This document shows, one piece after another, positions 12,553 to 21,563 of a DNA stretch of 64,000 nucleotides (position 1 is its first letter; every line of letters starts with the position of its first letter). The DNA lies in the NCBI RefSeq assembly GCF_013373865.1, contig NC_050467.1:1-64000 (forward strand). The letters are read 5' to 3'. Below the pieces are notes generated by a model. The model did no database searches, had not been told where the DNA came from, and was given only the letters and a program-made list of their open reading frames with translations. The translations under genes were made by a program, and so were the position numbers. Source of the DNA: Monomorium pharaonis (taxonomy: Eukaryota; Arthropoda; Insecta; Hymenoptera; Formicidae).

Positions 12553-15332
12553 TTAAACTTTTTTACTGAACCATCTGTTAAAATCTAATCTCAGTAGCAA
12601 TCGAGCCAGGTGTTCCCCACTAGGTTGTGCACGCACTCTATTTAAAGTCTTTGTCAACCAGTCCATTACGCTGTCGAGCGTTTCGCATAATGTTTTAAGC
12701 TCTTCTTTTTCCGTTAAAAGCAAATTACCAACTTCCCACATAGATGCTTGCAGAATGAAATCGTCGCACAGCCGTAACAAGAGATGTATCAATTTATTTA
12801 CCTGTTAAAAATATTTATGAATATTAAAAATAACAGAGTATTTCAAACAGATTTACAAAGTTATTTTTTAAATCTGCGGATTAAAGAATTAATATAAAGA
12901 ACTAATTTAAGAAAAATGACTCGTTAATCTGTGACATTTCGCATAATCTGTACAAGTAATTCTGATATTTACGGGATTCTTTTTTCCTGTTCCACTATCC
13001 AGTAAAAAGGTTTGCGACAGAACGTTAGCCAAAAACACAGAATGCGCCTTTTGTATATCTTCAAAATTTCGTGTGTTTTTCATACTCGCTTCCATAACAG
13101 TATATTGACTTTCTACTACATCTACTTGCAGATAATACTGCAAATTGTCGACGATAAAGATCAAATTATTTCTCAACTGTATCACACCAATGTCACTGTA
13201 AATTACACATATTTTGTTATAGTAATTATGGGTAACAAAACGATACTTGTTAGAATTGTTATTAATATATAATTTACATGTTTTTGTGATGCATGTGCTC
13301 ACTCCAAAGATTCCACAAGTCTATCTGAGTCTTTTTAACTCTCAACAGAAAGCGAAACAAAGTGTTATAATCATTTAATGCGGCTGGACTAAACAATAAA
13401 TGCAATGGCCAAACAACTTTGTATTTCAACGTGATCATGCCCCACCCGCGTTTTTCTAAAATAAATTCATTTAACATTTTATCTTTAAATATTTCAGAAA
13501 AAACCGCGATTATAACACAACGTAAATATGCACCATTAGGATCTTGTCTTTCATTATCGGGAAGATCAGTGACATCCACGTCGATGTCTTCATTTTCAGA
13601 AGATAGCGCGGGTACCACGAAATTAAAACTGTCGATAGCGCTTTCGTCATTTAAGTGCATCTTTCTCAGCGCCATTTGAAACGCGAGATTAATGTCTCTA
13701 GAAGTATGACTTGTGGGTGCCTTATTCAAAATGTGCGCCGTGAGCTTGATAAATTCTAAGAAAAGATCGCCACGTCCCATCAAAAAAAATTCTTTCACGA
13801 GCCTAAGCTGTTGTATCAACTGCGCCTCTTCCACAGCAACGTGCCATAAAAGTTCAGTCACACACTGTTTCAATTCATTGATAGTGCGATCAAACTCAAC
13901 GATGTTAAAAACAGATTTTGCCTGGAGATTCTGAAGTTTCCTGAAGTATTCATATTCCTTGTCGCCCCATACGGAATTTTCCGTCTTGGATATCATGCTG
14001 AAATCTAAAACAGACTTTTCATTATTATCTTTTATCAAGTTTCGCTTATTTGTTGAGGCATGTTATAACATTTGTAACTTAGTTTCCTCTTTTAACCAAT
14101 AGAAATCGTATTTTTTTACCTTTTTTCTGTCTAGGATCATTTCCAAACATAATGACAGTCTGACCAATGGTCAAGATTTTATTAGCCAGTGATGGTCTAA
14201 TATAAGATGGTAACATGTCCATTTGGACAGTATAGTCCCACATATCGACATCAATCCTTTTGCCACTTATTGATTTGCGTGCATCAATGTCGTTTTTTCC
14301 GTCTTCGCTCATCAAAGCTTTTTTACAATCCGACGTTTTTTGTATGAAAAATTCCTTGTGAACATCTTCTAAATGCCCATACAAGAGCCAACTCGTTAGA
14401 TGCTTGTAGAAAACAATGTGAACAGAATGAGCCATTCTAAAAACAAGTAAATAATCATCATAAAGCTAATAATACTGCATTTTATTATAAATCTCTCTTA
14501 CAGTTCTAAAGTGGAGTTGATCTCGGGTATGCCAGTATGCATACGCTGATGTAAACATTGTAACAATTTACAACCATAAAGTTTTTGCGTACGAATCTAA
14601 AACAAAAAAATATTGATATTTCTTTTGCACATTATAATGAATAATTTCTCATTAAACTGTACAAATAGATAGTTGGCAAATAGCAAAAAAAAAACATATA
14701 ATAGAAAGAGAAAAAGCAATCATATATTATAACAAAATTAATATGAAATATTCTTCTATTGAAAAGAGAAACATATGATTACCTCACGAATGATAGAATG
14801 CAATAACGAAAACAAACAAGTATATTTTTCAACATTGCAGAGAATTAATGACAGTGGAGTATATTTGTCATTTAAGACTGTAGTTTCTAATTCAACTATT
14901 TCTTCACGAAAAGAATCCAGTGCTTGATCCATTCCATCACAAAGAGCGCGTATATATAGACCAGGACCTGTACATTCTATAAATGGCAAAATAAACATGA
15001 AACAATTATGCCAATTGTATAAATACAGTTCATCAAATTTCCCATCAAACCTTTTGTATCCTCGCTGCTTACTGTATGTATAAAGTTACGTACAACATTG
15101 CACTCCTTCACAATATCCAATATTTTATTGAGTAGCGCCCGTTCTCCGGGATGTAAGTATTTATCAAGATCTACAGACTAAAAAAAAAATTGATGAGAAA
15201 TACATAAAAAAGGTAATAAATAATTTAGATTATATATTGTTATAATTTACAATATGTACTTACATCTGTCTCTATTATCTGTGATACACTGGTTGAACAT
15301 CCCCAAAGTGACAGTAAAATTTCGTGCAACAT
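12553..15332 (-). CDS. TUBGCP4: Gamma-tubulin complex component 4 (GCP4; Drosophila Grip75 family)
   Basis: Eight exons (15264-15332, 15051-15177, 14783-14976, 14502-14596, 14120-14436, 13278-14028, 12973-13195, 12553-12801) give 674 aa; human GCP4 is 667. GRIP1 landmarks: MLHEILLSLWG start, LHPGERALLNK, GLYIRALCDGMD, HSVHIVFYKHLTSWLLYGHL, and an EFF.Q segment. GRIP2 landmarks: LLGRG-like FLMGRGDLFLEFI, KYKVVWPLHLLFSPAALNDYNTLF, and FIVDNLQYYLQVDVVESQ. The C-terminus LLLRLDFNRWFSKK matches the family end. Role: scaffold of the gamma-tubulin ring complex in microtubule nucleation. The exon 2 donor (GTTTGA) and the acceptor before exon 3 are weak, so that junction is the least certain part. Divergent from SAMTOR. 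Confidence 0.92.
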
Positions 15333-16035
15333 TTTAAATATCACGAATCCAGTAAATGGTAAAAATTTATCAATTTTATATTTACTTAACAAAAACGCCA
15401 CTTAATATTATAATATATAAAAAAGATATTTTTTCACTCACAAACAAGAATATTTAAATTATGTGAATAAAACAATAATAAAGTTGCTCATTAAATCAAA
15501 ATAATGAACAATCATCAATTTATTCATTAGCTTCATAAATAATACATCATAAAAATATATGCACTTTAATTAACTGCGGTTGCTCATTCTCTTTTTGTTT
15601 CAATTCTTATTTCGTTATTATAATTTATATAGTATTGAATTCTCAAAATTATGATTTGTCAATATACTCGGTTTTTAAAGAGTTATGACATAGCTGGTGG
15701 AGCAATTCACAAACTGACATCGATCCTATTGGTAACTTAGAACGCTGTTACATCGGTCTTTTATTATCAACCGAATTTTGGTCGATTAAAATGTCGGTGA
15801 GTCAGAAATCACAGATCGAGGTGTACGTATATTATTTAGTCCGTGTCAGGTATCCAATCGGATGTAAATTATAGATTGTGGATTGTGAGAAAGCAAAAAA
15901 ATTTGTCATCGTGTATTTAAGCTTTATTTAAATCGGTAAAAACGTGAGTAAATGCACAGTACTGGCAAAATACTGGGCATTATCATTGTCACTCAGAATA
16001 CGTGGGAAAAAGAGAAAAATAGGTTCGCTAATCAA
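15333..16035. other. Divergent promoter region, GCP4 / SAMTOR
   Basis: Carries the 5' ends of two head-to-head genes. A GTGAGT donor at about 15945 and a CAG acceptor ending at 15997 could bound a 53-nt 5'UTR intron of SAMTOR. No other structure seen. Confidence 0.4.
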
Positions 16036-17199
16036 ATGGCGACGGAGGAGCACAAACGCTTAGCTGACATCGTGAAGGGAACTCATGCCTTGTTACGCGT
16101 CGAGTGTCAACAATATGGCGCCGAGATGGCATGGAAGCGCCATTTGGCGCGAAATGACGTTCTACAGGTTTGCTTTAAACCCGCGTTGTTCAAAGTTCAA
16201 TTTTATCGATCGGGAGAAATGCAAATTAATGTACATATATTTAATTGCATAAATTAATATTTTATTTAAATATTATAGGAATATGCAGCATCTATGCGAA
16301 AATTGGCTGTTAAGTGCTGGACGAATAACAATTCAAATTTAAGAAATGGAACATATTGTAGAATCGAATGGATAAAAACTCAGTGCAAGGAATACTTTCT
16401 CTATGGTGGTAGAAAGAAATACGATAGAAGAGAACAAGATATAAACTATAAAATAACTCTTTCATCGGTGAAGTCGAGCAATGACAATCGAATGTGCGGA
16501 AGCAACTCGAGTTGTGTGGAGAATGGATTACAAAATTTTCATGAACAAAAAATAACGGTACTAGATGTAGGTAGTTGCTACAATCCTTTAAACGTTGACA
16601 GTGCGTTTGATGTCACCGCAATAGATTTAACTCCTGCGGTAGAAGGAGTATATCGGTGCGACTTTTTGAACGTCACGATCGAAAGGGAGAGAACTCTTTC
16701 ACGAGACACGCGAGAGATTCGTCGACTGCCTGCTAATTTCTTTGACACTGTCGTGTTCTCTCTACTATTGGAATATCTACCGTGCCCGGAACAGAGATAC
16801 GTCTGTTGTAGAAATGCATATGACGTATTAAAGAGCGGTGGGATTTTGATTATTGTGAGTCCAGATTCGAAACACGTTGGCGCGAACGCAAAATTAATGA
16901 AGTCCTGGAGATACGCGCTGAGCGGAATGGGATTCATGAGAATCAAATACGAGAAACTACGTCACATCCACTGCTTGGTGTTCAGGAAGTGCGTATGCAA
17001 AGACGTAGCAATACGTTGGTCCAAGCTACAGCATTTTTCCGAAGCTAACAAAATATACATGTCCGACACGAAGATTTTTATTCCACAGGATTTTCAGATC
17101 TTCTATTCTAAGGAAAAACAAGAAAAGATTGAATACGAGGAAATTGATTTAGCGAGCTCTTTCTCCGAATTACCGTTCAACGATGAAGCACCAACATGA
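16036..17199 (+). CDS. SAMTOR: S-adenosylmethionine sensor upstream of mTORC1 (SAMTOR/BMT2)
   Basis: Two coding exons (16036-16167, 16279-17199) give 350 aa. The fold is a Rossmann SAM-binding methyltransferase type. The motif-I equivalent VLDVGSCYNP is followed by DVTAIDLTPAVEGVYRCDFLNV, then FDTVVFSLLLEYLPCPEQRYVCCRNAY, GGILIIVSPDS, MKSWRYALSGMGF and IPQDF, all hallmarks of C7orf60/SAMTOR. Known role: binds SAM and, when SAM is low, associates with GATOR1/KICSTOR to repress mTORC1. I chose the ATG at 16036 for its strong context (CAAATGG). An in-frame ATG at 15952 would add 28 residues but has a poor context and sits inside a possible 53-nt UTR intron. Divergent from GCP4. Confidence 0.9.
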
Positions 17200-17473
17200 C
17201 AATTTTATTCTTGTATTGATGTTAAATAAAATATTTTATAAAAAATTTAACTCAAAACTTTAACTGTCACATTTATTTTATCTATAAATTTATTATTTAA
17301 GTAAATTATAAAATATGATTTTACAATTGCAAATAAAAAAAGAAGTTTGACATTTTAAAATTTGCGGTTAATCTTATATTATCTTCGGATCGTGTCGCTG
17401 AGTTCGGTATACTGTATCTCTTCTATGTTGTACTATACTCATCGGAAATGTTCTCCTCGCCATCTTGTAAAAT
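17200..17473. other. SAMTOR 3' end and RpL28 promoter region
   Basis: Short AT-rich spacer. An AATAAA lies at about 17226, shortly after the SAMTOR stop. The distal part should contain the RpL28 promoter. No TATA box is evident, consistent with a TCT/TOP-type ribosomal-protein promoter. Confidence 0.4.
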
Positions 17474-17494
17474 CCTTTCTTGTCGTCTTTTCTG
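17474..17494 (+). promoter_or_regulatory. RpL28: Probable TOP-type transcription start and first non-coding exon of RpL28
   Basis: CCTTTCTTGTCGTCTTTTCTG followed by GTAGGT. A C-initiated pyrimidine tract at the 5' end is the terminal oligopyrimidine signature that couples ribosomal-protein mRNA translation to mTOR signalling. A short non-coding first exon before a ~316-nt intron is usual for insect ribosomal-protein genes. The exact start base is inferred. Confidence 0.5.
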
Positions 17495-17820
17495 GTAGGT
17501 GCACGTGGTACGTATAATTTTGCTTTTATTATCAGATTCTTAAAAATAATTTATTGCATTGGAATATGTACATTTCGATTATGATATATTTTGAGTCCAC
17601 GAACATCTCCGTACTACGGTAATTGCAAAAAATCTTTACGATGCGCGTATGCGTGTATATAACCTATCAACAAACTTGACTAATTAAATAGTTAATATAA
17701 TTAAATAAATTTATCTCGTTTAGAATATATAATTATAATAAAAAATGTGATAAAATTCTATAAGACAGGTGTAATTTTAATAAAAAATGAGATAAACGTG
17801 ATTGTCCCAGGAAATCCAAG

Positions 17821-19051
17821 ATGTCGTCACACTTGAATTGGATGATAATCCGCGACAATAATGCCTTCCTTCTCAAAAAGCGCAATATCAACAAGCCGTT
17901 TTCTACGGTTTGTAATTTACTGATTTATAAGTCATTATTAATATTATTAACTTTAAAAAAAAAAGGCTTAAACAATATTTCTTGTACATAAATGTTTAGG
18001 AAGCTAATAACTTGACGAATCTGAGTAGTTACCGCTACTCTGGTTTGGTTCACCGTAAGAGCGTCGGCATAGTTGATACTCCTGACAAAAAGGGATTCAC
18101 AGTTGTCTACAAGAAAGCTAAGGCAGTCAATAAGCCTGCCAAAGCTACTGTGAAGAGTACAATGAAGGCAGGAGCTCGTCGTTCTCTTCACAAGTTGAAA
18201 ATTCTGCTTAGAAAAAATAAATATCGTGTAGATCTTACCAAGGTATGCAAGTAATATAATTAAAATAGTTCATTAATTCTTTCTCATTGTTGTATGCATT
18301 TCAAATAAAAACTTTAGAAGTCAATCATATTATAAGATCAAATAGTAACTAATATATGATTTGAAATATAAATAGATTTCACAAGCAAGTAAGAATAAGC
18401 TTTACTTGATCAGAGTCTTGATAATAATGGAACTATGTCAGTCTATGTCATGATTTGAAAAGTTTTTTGTGACTTGTTAAATATTATGAATTAAAAATTC
18501 TGTCTATATGAGATATGTGGGTGCAAACTCATGACTTGTCACTTATTAATTCATTACTCTCATTGTGTTCTAATTATGTTATTAGTTGTAAACTTGAATT
18601 TTATTAATTCAAGAATTAATATTACATTTTCTATCTAATGTTATTATGTATAATATATATAATTTGATTTCTAATAATCAAAAAAGTAAAAAGTCTATGA
18701 ATTGATATAAATTCATTATAAATTTTTTTTTACATTTTGGTACATATATATGCATTCATAAATCATATAATTATTGATTTGTAAAGGTATATTTTACCTT
18801 TGGTAGTTAAAAGATTAATATTGTTTTAAAAAAATGAGAAATTTAATCGAAATGTTTTTGTTTCTATTTCTACATGATAATGTAATTTTGATTTTAATTT
18901 GATTATATAATATAATGCTTGACATTAGTACAGTCTTAATGTTACAACACAATGTGTTTTGTAGGCTGCACTGAGACGAGCCAGCGCTGTACTGCGATCG
19001 CAGAAACCTCTTCCTGCTAAGAAGACACGAACCACTAAAAAGACCGATTAA
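17821..19051 (+). CDS. RpL28: 60S ribosomal protein L28 (eL28)
   Basis: Coding exons 17821-17907, 18000-18242 and 18965-19051 give 138 aa, the usual eL28 size. Recognised from MSSHLNWMIIRDNNAFLLKK, NLTNLSSYRYSGLVH, KGFTVVYKKAK and the basic C-terminus ending KKTRTTKKTD. A leader exon (~17474-17494) splices to 17811, ten bases before the ATG. Component of the large ribosomal subunit. Intron 3 is 722 nt, long for this gene. I could not identify a clear snoRNA in it. The snoRNA host array begins about 310 bp after the stop on the same strand, so read-through or alternative 3' splicing from this strong promoter is possible. Confidence 0.95.
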
Positions 19052-19361
19052 TTTGTACACTTTATTAAATATACATTATAAATTCAAATATTTGTTATGA
19101 GCGATGTATTCTGTAAAGTAAATGTGCTCTAGCTTTTTAAGTTTATTTTTTGATACATTATTTGTACTTGTTGATATAGAAGAAATTTAGCGCATTTTTA
19201 CTTTGCAGATATGTCATATCTTAATTAACAAAATATGCATATCAGTTAAATAAGTTATGTATTTTTTTTTAGGTAAGCATTTATATTGGTACAAAGTAGA
19301 TAATACTTCTTTTATAATGTTCCAATATTTAACTTTTCTATTAAATAATTTTTATTTTTAG
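19052..19361 (+). other. RpL28 3' region / possible snoRNA host promoter
   Basis: AT-rich spacer between the RpL28 stop and the first candidate exon of the snoRNA host. No distinct promoter or TOP tract is visible, which leaves open whether the host is independently transcribed or an extension of RpL28. Confidence 0.3.
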
Positions 19362-19765
19362 ATTTAAAGGAGAATTCAGAAAATGTATGCCATTATCGAT
19401 GGAATTATTAATTAGGTAAATTTTATTTATTAAGTTATATACAAGTTATTTATTTTATTACATGAGTGTGAAGAGTGATAATGGATTATCGAAATTTATA
19501 AGTCTAATTATTTACATGACATTTGTTAATTATCAGTATGACATTTAAATAGAAAAATTGCAGTTAACAAATACAGTTATTTTATTATTTAGTTTGCAAG
19601 TTTGAAGATGAGCAGCATTATAATATTCCTCAATAACGAATACAGAATTTGTCGTCTTTCAGGTTTGTTAAATCTCTGGAAATCACAATCGGTGGACAAA
19701 GCCGCAGGTAATATTTATTTATTATAATTTTTTTCTAAATGATAAATTATAGTACATTAGTATAT

Positions 19766-19828
19766 AAAAATGATGATAATTATCCACCAAGATTTATGAG
19801 TGTTATGATTTTAGTATTTACTGATTAT
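19766..19828 (+). ncRNA. C/D-box snoRNA, type A copy 1 (U24-like), D guide degenerate
   Basis: C box ATGATGA (19770-19776), D' guide CCACCAAGAT followed by ATGA, C' element ATGATT, D box CTGA (19821-19824). The D' guide is intact, but the sequence before the D box (TTTTAGTATTTA) lacks the TATTTGCTA guide of the other copies, through a deletion. It is predicted to direct only the D' target. Confidence 0.65.
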
Positions 19829-19991
19829 TTGAAGTTACATTAGTTTGAATTTTAAATAAAGTATTATTTTTGATTAATATAATTTCATTATTTCGTTTGC
19901 TTGTAGCTCTTTAGTAAAACAGCGTTTTGGGATTGTGTATGAAGGTTTTTTTTTTCTATAGTACATTATGTTTCGAATTATCTTCTAAACA

Positions 19992-20057
19992 AAGTGATGT
20001 TCTTATAATTACCAAGATCTTTGAATGCCATGATATTTCAATTTGCTACTTCTGATT
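19992..20057 (+). ncRNA. C/D-box snoRNA, type B copy 1 (U76-like)
   Basis: C box GTGATGT (19994-20000), D' guide ACCAAGATCT before TTGA, C' CATGATA, D guide TTTGCTACT before CTGA (20052-20055). By the D-box +5 rule, D pairs with 28S AGTAGCAAA and targets the second A. D' pairs with AGATCTTGGT and targets its C. This is the best-matching type B copy. Confidence 0.78.
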
Positions 20058-20242
20058 TTATAAAATCTCATTAAAATCTCATTAAAAATATCTTAATAAT
20101 AATAATTTTCAATAACCGATATAGAATTTTTTGTTTATTAGGTTTGCTAAATCCTGGGAAATCATAAATTCAGTCAACAAAGCTGCAGGTAATTTTTATT
20201 TATTATATTTTTCTAAAATTATGTAACAAATTACCAATATAT

Positions 20243-20312
20243 AAAAATGATGATAATTATCCACCAAGATTTATGAGTGCTATGATTTGTATTGTATTTG
20301 CTAACTGATTAC
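20243..20312 (+). ncRNA. C/D-box snoRNA, type A copy 2 (U24-like)
   Basis: C box ATGATGA (20247-20253), D' guide CCACCAAGAT then ATGA, C' CTATGAT, D guide TATTTGCTA before CTGA (20305-20308). D is predicted to target the C in 28S TAGCAAATA. D' is predicted to target the C in ATCTTGGTGG. AT-rich flanks can form a short terminal stem. Confidence 0.8.
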
Positions 20313-20474
20313 TATTTACATTAGTTTGAATCAATAAAAAGATTCAATTTTAATTAATATAATTATTTTATTATTTTGTTTGCTTGCAGATTTTAAATAA
20401 AACGGCGTTTTGAAATTATGTATGAAGGTATCTATTCATTTTTTTCTATATTATTTTATGTTTCAAATTTTTTT

Positions 20475-20542
20475 CCAAATGATGGTCCTATAATCACCAA
20501 GATCTTTGAATGCTATGATATTTCAATTTGTTGCTTCTGATT
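20475..20542 (+). ncRNA. C/D-box snoRNA, type B copy 2 (U76-like)
   Basis: C box ATGATGG (20479-20485), D' guide CACCAAGATCT before TTGA, C' CTATGAT, D box CTGA (20537-20540). The D guide reads TTTGTTGCTT. Its two changes from copy 1 convert A-U and G-C pairs to G-U wobbles, so pairing with the 28S segment is kept. Confidence 0.75.
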
Positions 20543-20710
20543 TCGTAAATCTCACCGAAATACCTTAATAATAATAATTCTCAATAACAGAATTTTTTGT
20601 TTATTTATTAGGTTTGCTAAATCCTTGGAAATCGTAATCAGTCGACAAAGCCGCAGGTAATTTTTATTTATTATATTTTTCTAAAATCATGTAACAAATT
20701 ACCAATATAT

Positions 20711-20780
20711 AAAAATGATGATAATTATTCACCAAGATTTATGAATGCTATGATTTGCATCGTATTTGCTAACTGATTAT
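20711..20780 (+). ncRNA. C/D-box snoRNA, type A copy 3 (U24-like)
   Basis: C box ATGATGA (20715-20721), D' guide CACCAAGAT before ATGA (one flanking C now T, allowing a wobble), C' CTATGAT, D guide TATTTGCTA, D box CTGA (20773-20776). Nearly identical to copy 4. Confidence 0.8.
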
Positions 20781-20946
20781 TATTTACATCAGTTTGAAGT
20801 TCCAATAAAAAGATTCAATTTTAATTAATATAATTATTTTATTATTTTGTTTGCTTGCAGATTTTAAATAAAACGGCGTTTTGAAATTATGTATGAAGGT
20901 ATCTATTCATTTTTTTCTATATTATTTTATGTTTCAAATTTTTTTC

Positions 20947-21014
20947 CAAGTGATGTTCCTATAATCACCAAGATCTTTGAATGCTATGATATTTCAATTT
21001 GTTGCTTCTGATTT
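20947..21014 (+). ncRNA. C/D-box snoRNA, type B copy 3 (U76-like)
   Basis: C box GTGATGT (20950-20956), D' guide CACCAAGATCT before TTGA, C' CTATGAT, D guide TTTGTTGCTT, D box CTGA (21008-21011). Same wobble-preserving D guide as copy 2. Confidence 0.75.
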
Positions 21015-21180
21015 CGTAAATCTCACCGAAATACCTTAATAATAATAATAATTCTCAATAACAGAATTTTTTGTTTATTTATCAGGTTTGCTAAATCCCT
21101 GGAAATTGTAATCAGTCGACAAAGCCGCAGGTAATTTTTATTATATTTTTCTAAAATCATGTAACAAATTACCAATATAT

Positions 21181-21250
21181 AAAAATGATGATAATTATTC
21201 ACCAAGATTTATGAATGCTATGATTTGTATCGTATTTGCTAACTGATTAT
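21181..21250 (+). ncRNA. C/D-box snoRNA, type A copy 4 (U24-like)
   Basis: C box ATGATGA (21185-21191), D' guide CACCAAGAT before ATGA, C' CTATGAT, D guide TATTTGCTA, D box CTGA (21243-21246). Last snoRNA of the array; no type B copy follows the final exon. Confidence 0.8.
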
Positions 21251-21394
21251 TATTTACATTAGTTTAAAGTTTCAATAAAAAGATTCAATTTTAATTAATA
21301 TAATTATTTTATTATTTTGTTTGCTTGCAGATTTTAAGTAAAACGGCGTTTTGAGATTGTGTATGAAGGTATCTATTTTTCTGTATTTTTTAAA

Positions 21395-21400
21395 AATAAA
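21395..21400 (+). terminator. Poly(A) signal candidate of the snoRNA host
   Basis: AATAAA 27 nt past the end of the last exon b homology. The usual GTATCT donor is retained, but no type B snoRNA or further exon a follows. Confidence 0.4.
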
Positions 21401-21563
21401 ACAAAATAGTAATATGAAGAAGTTACTTTTATTTTTTTTTTAATTTTATTGAAATTTTATTTCAAGCGAATTTAAATATTGTCTAACTTCTTAATTACAT
21501 ATTTTTTTCACATAGTACTACATGCTTTTTGAAATTTACAAAAATGGTACGTGACATCCATAT

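Larger units (their letters stand above)
19362..21420 (+). ncRNA. Non-coding snoRNA host gene with tandemly duplicated exon-intron modules
   Basis: Module starts at 19663, 20142, 20612 and 21086 give a period of 470-479 bp. Each module has exon a (19663-19707, 20142-20188, 20612-20656, 21086-21130; GTTTG(C/T)TAAATC through to GC(C/T)GCAG, then GTAAT or GTAATA) and exon b (19907-19944, 20390-20427, 20861-20898, 21331 on; AAAAC.GCGTTTTG.. TATGAAG, then GTATCT or GTTTTT). Each intron after an exon a carries a type A snoRNA. Introns after the first three exon b copies carry a type B snoRNA. Exons contain in-frame stops and are not multiples of three, so they do not encode protein. A possible first exon is 19362-19415. 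The last exon has an AATAAA at 21395-21400. This is the arrangement of UHG-type host genes, where introns are the product. Confidence 0.8.

Noticed and set aside
18243..18964. snoRNA in the long RpL28 intron 3
   Set aside because: C-like motifs occur, but I found no paired C/D boxes with a plausible guide, nor a clear H/ACA fold by eye.
19416..19662. A further snoRNA in the first host intron (GTGATAATGG near 19473)
   Set aside because: No convincing CTGA D box and no match to either guide type.
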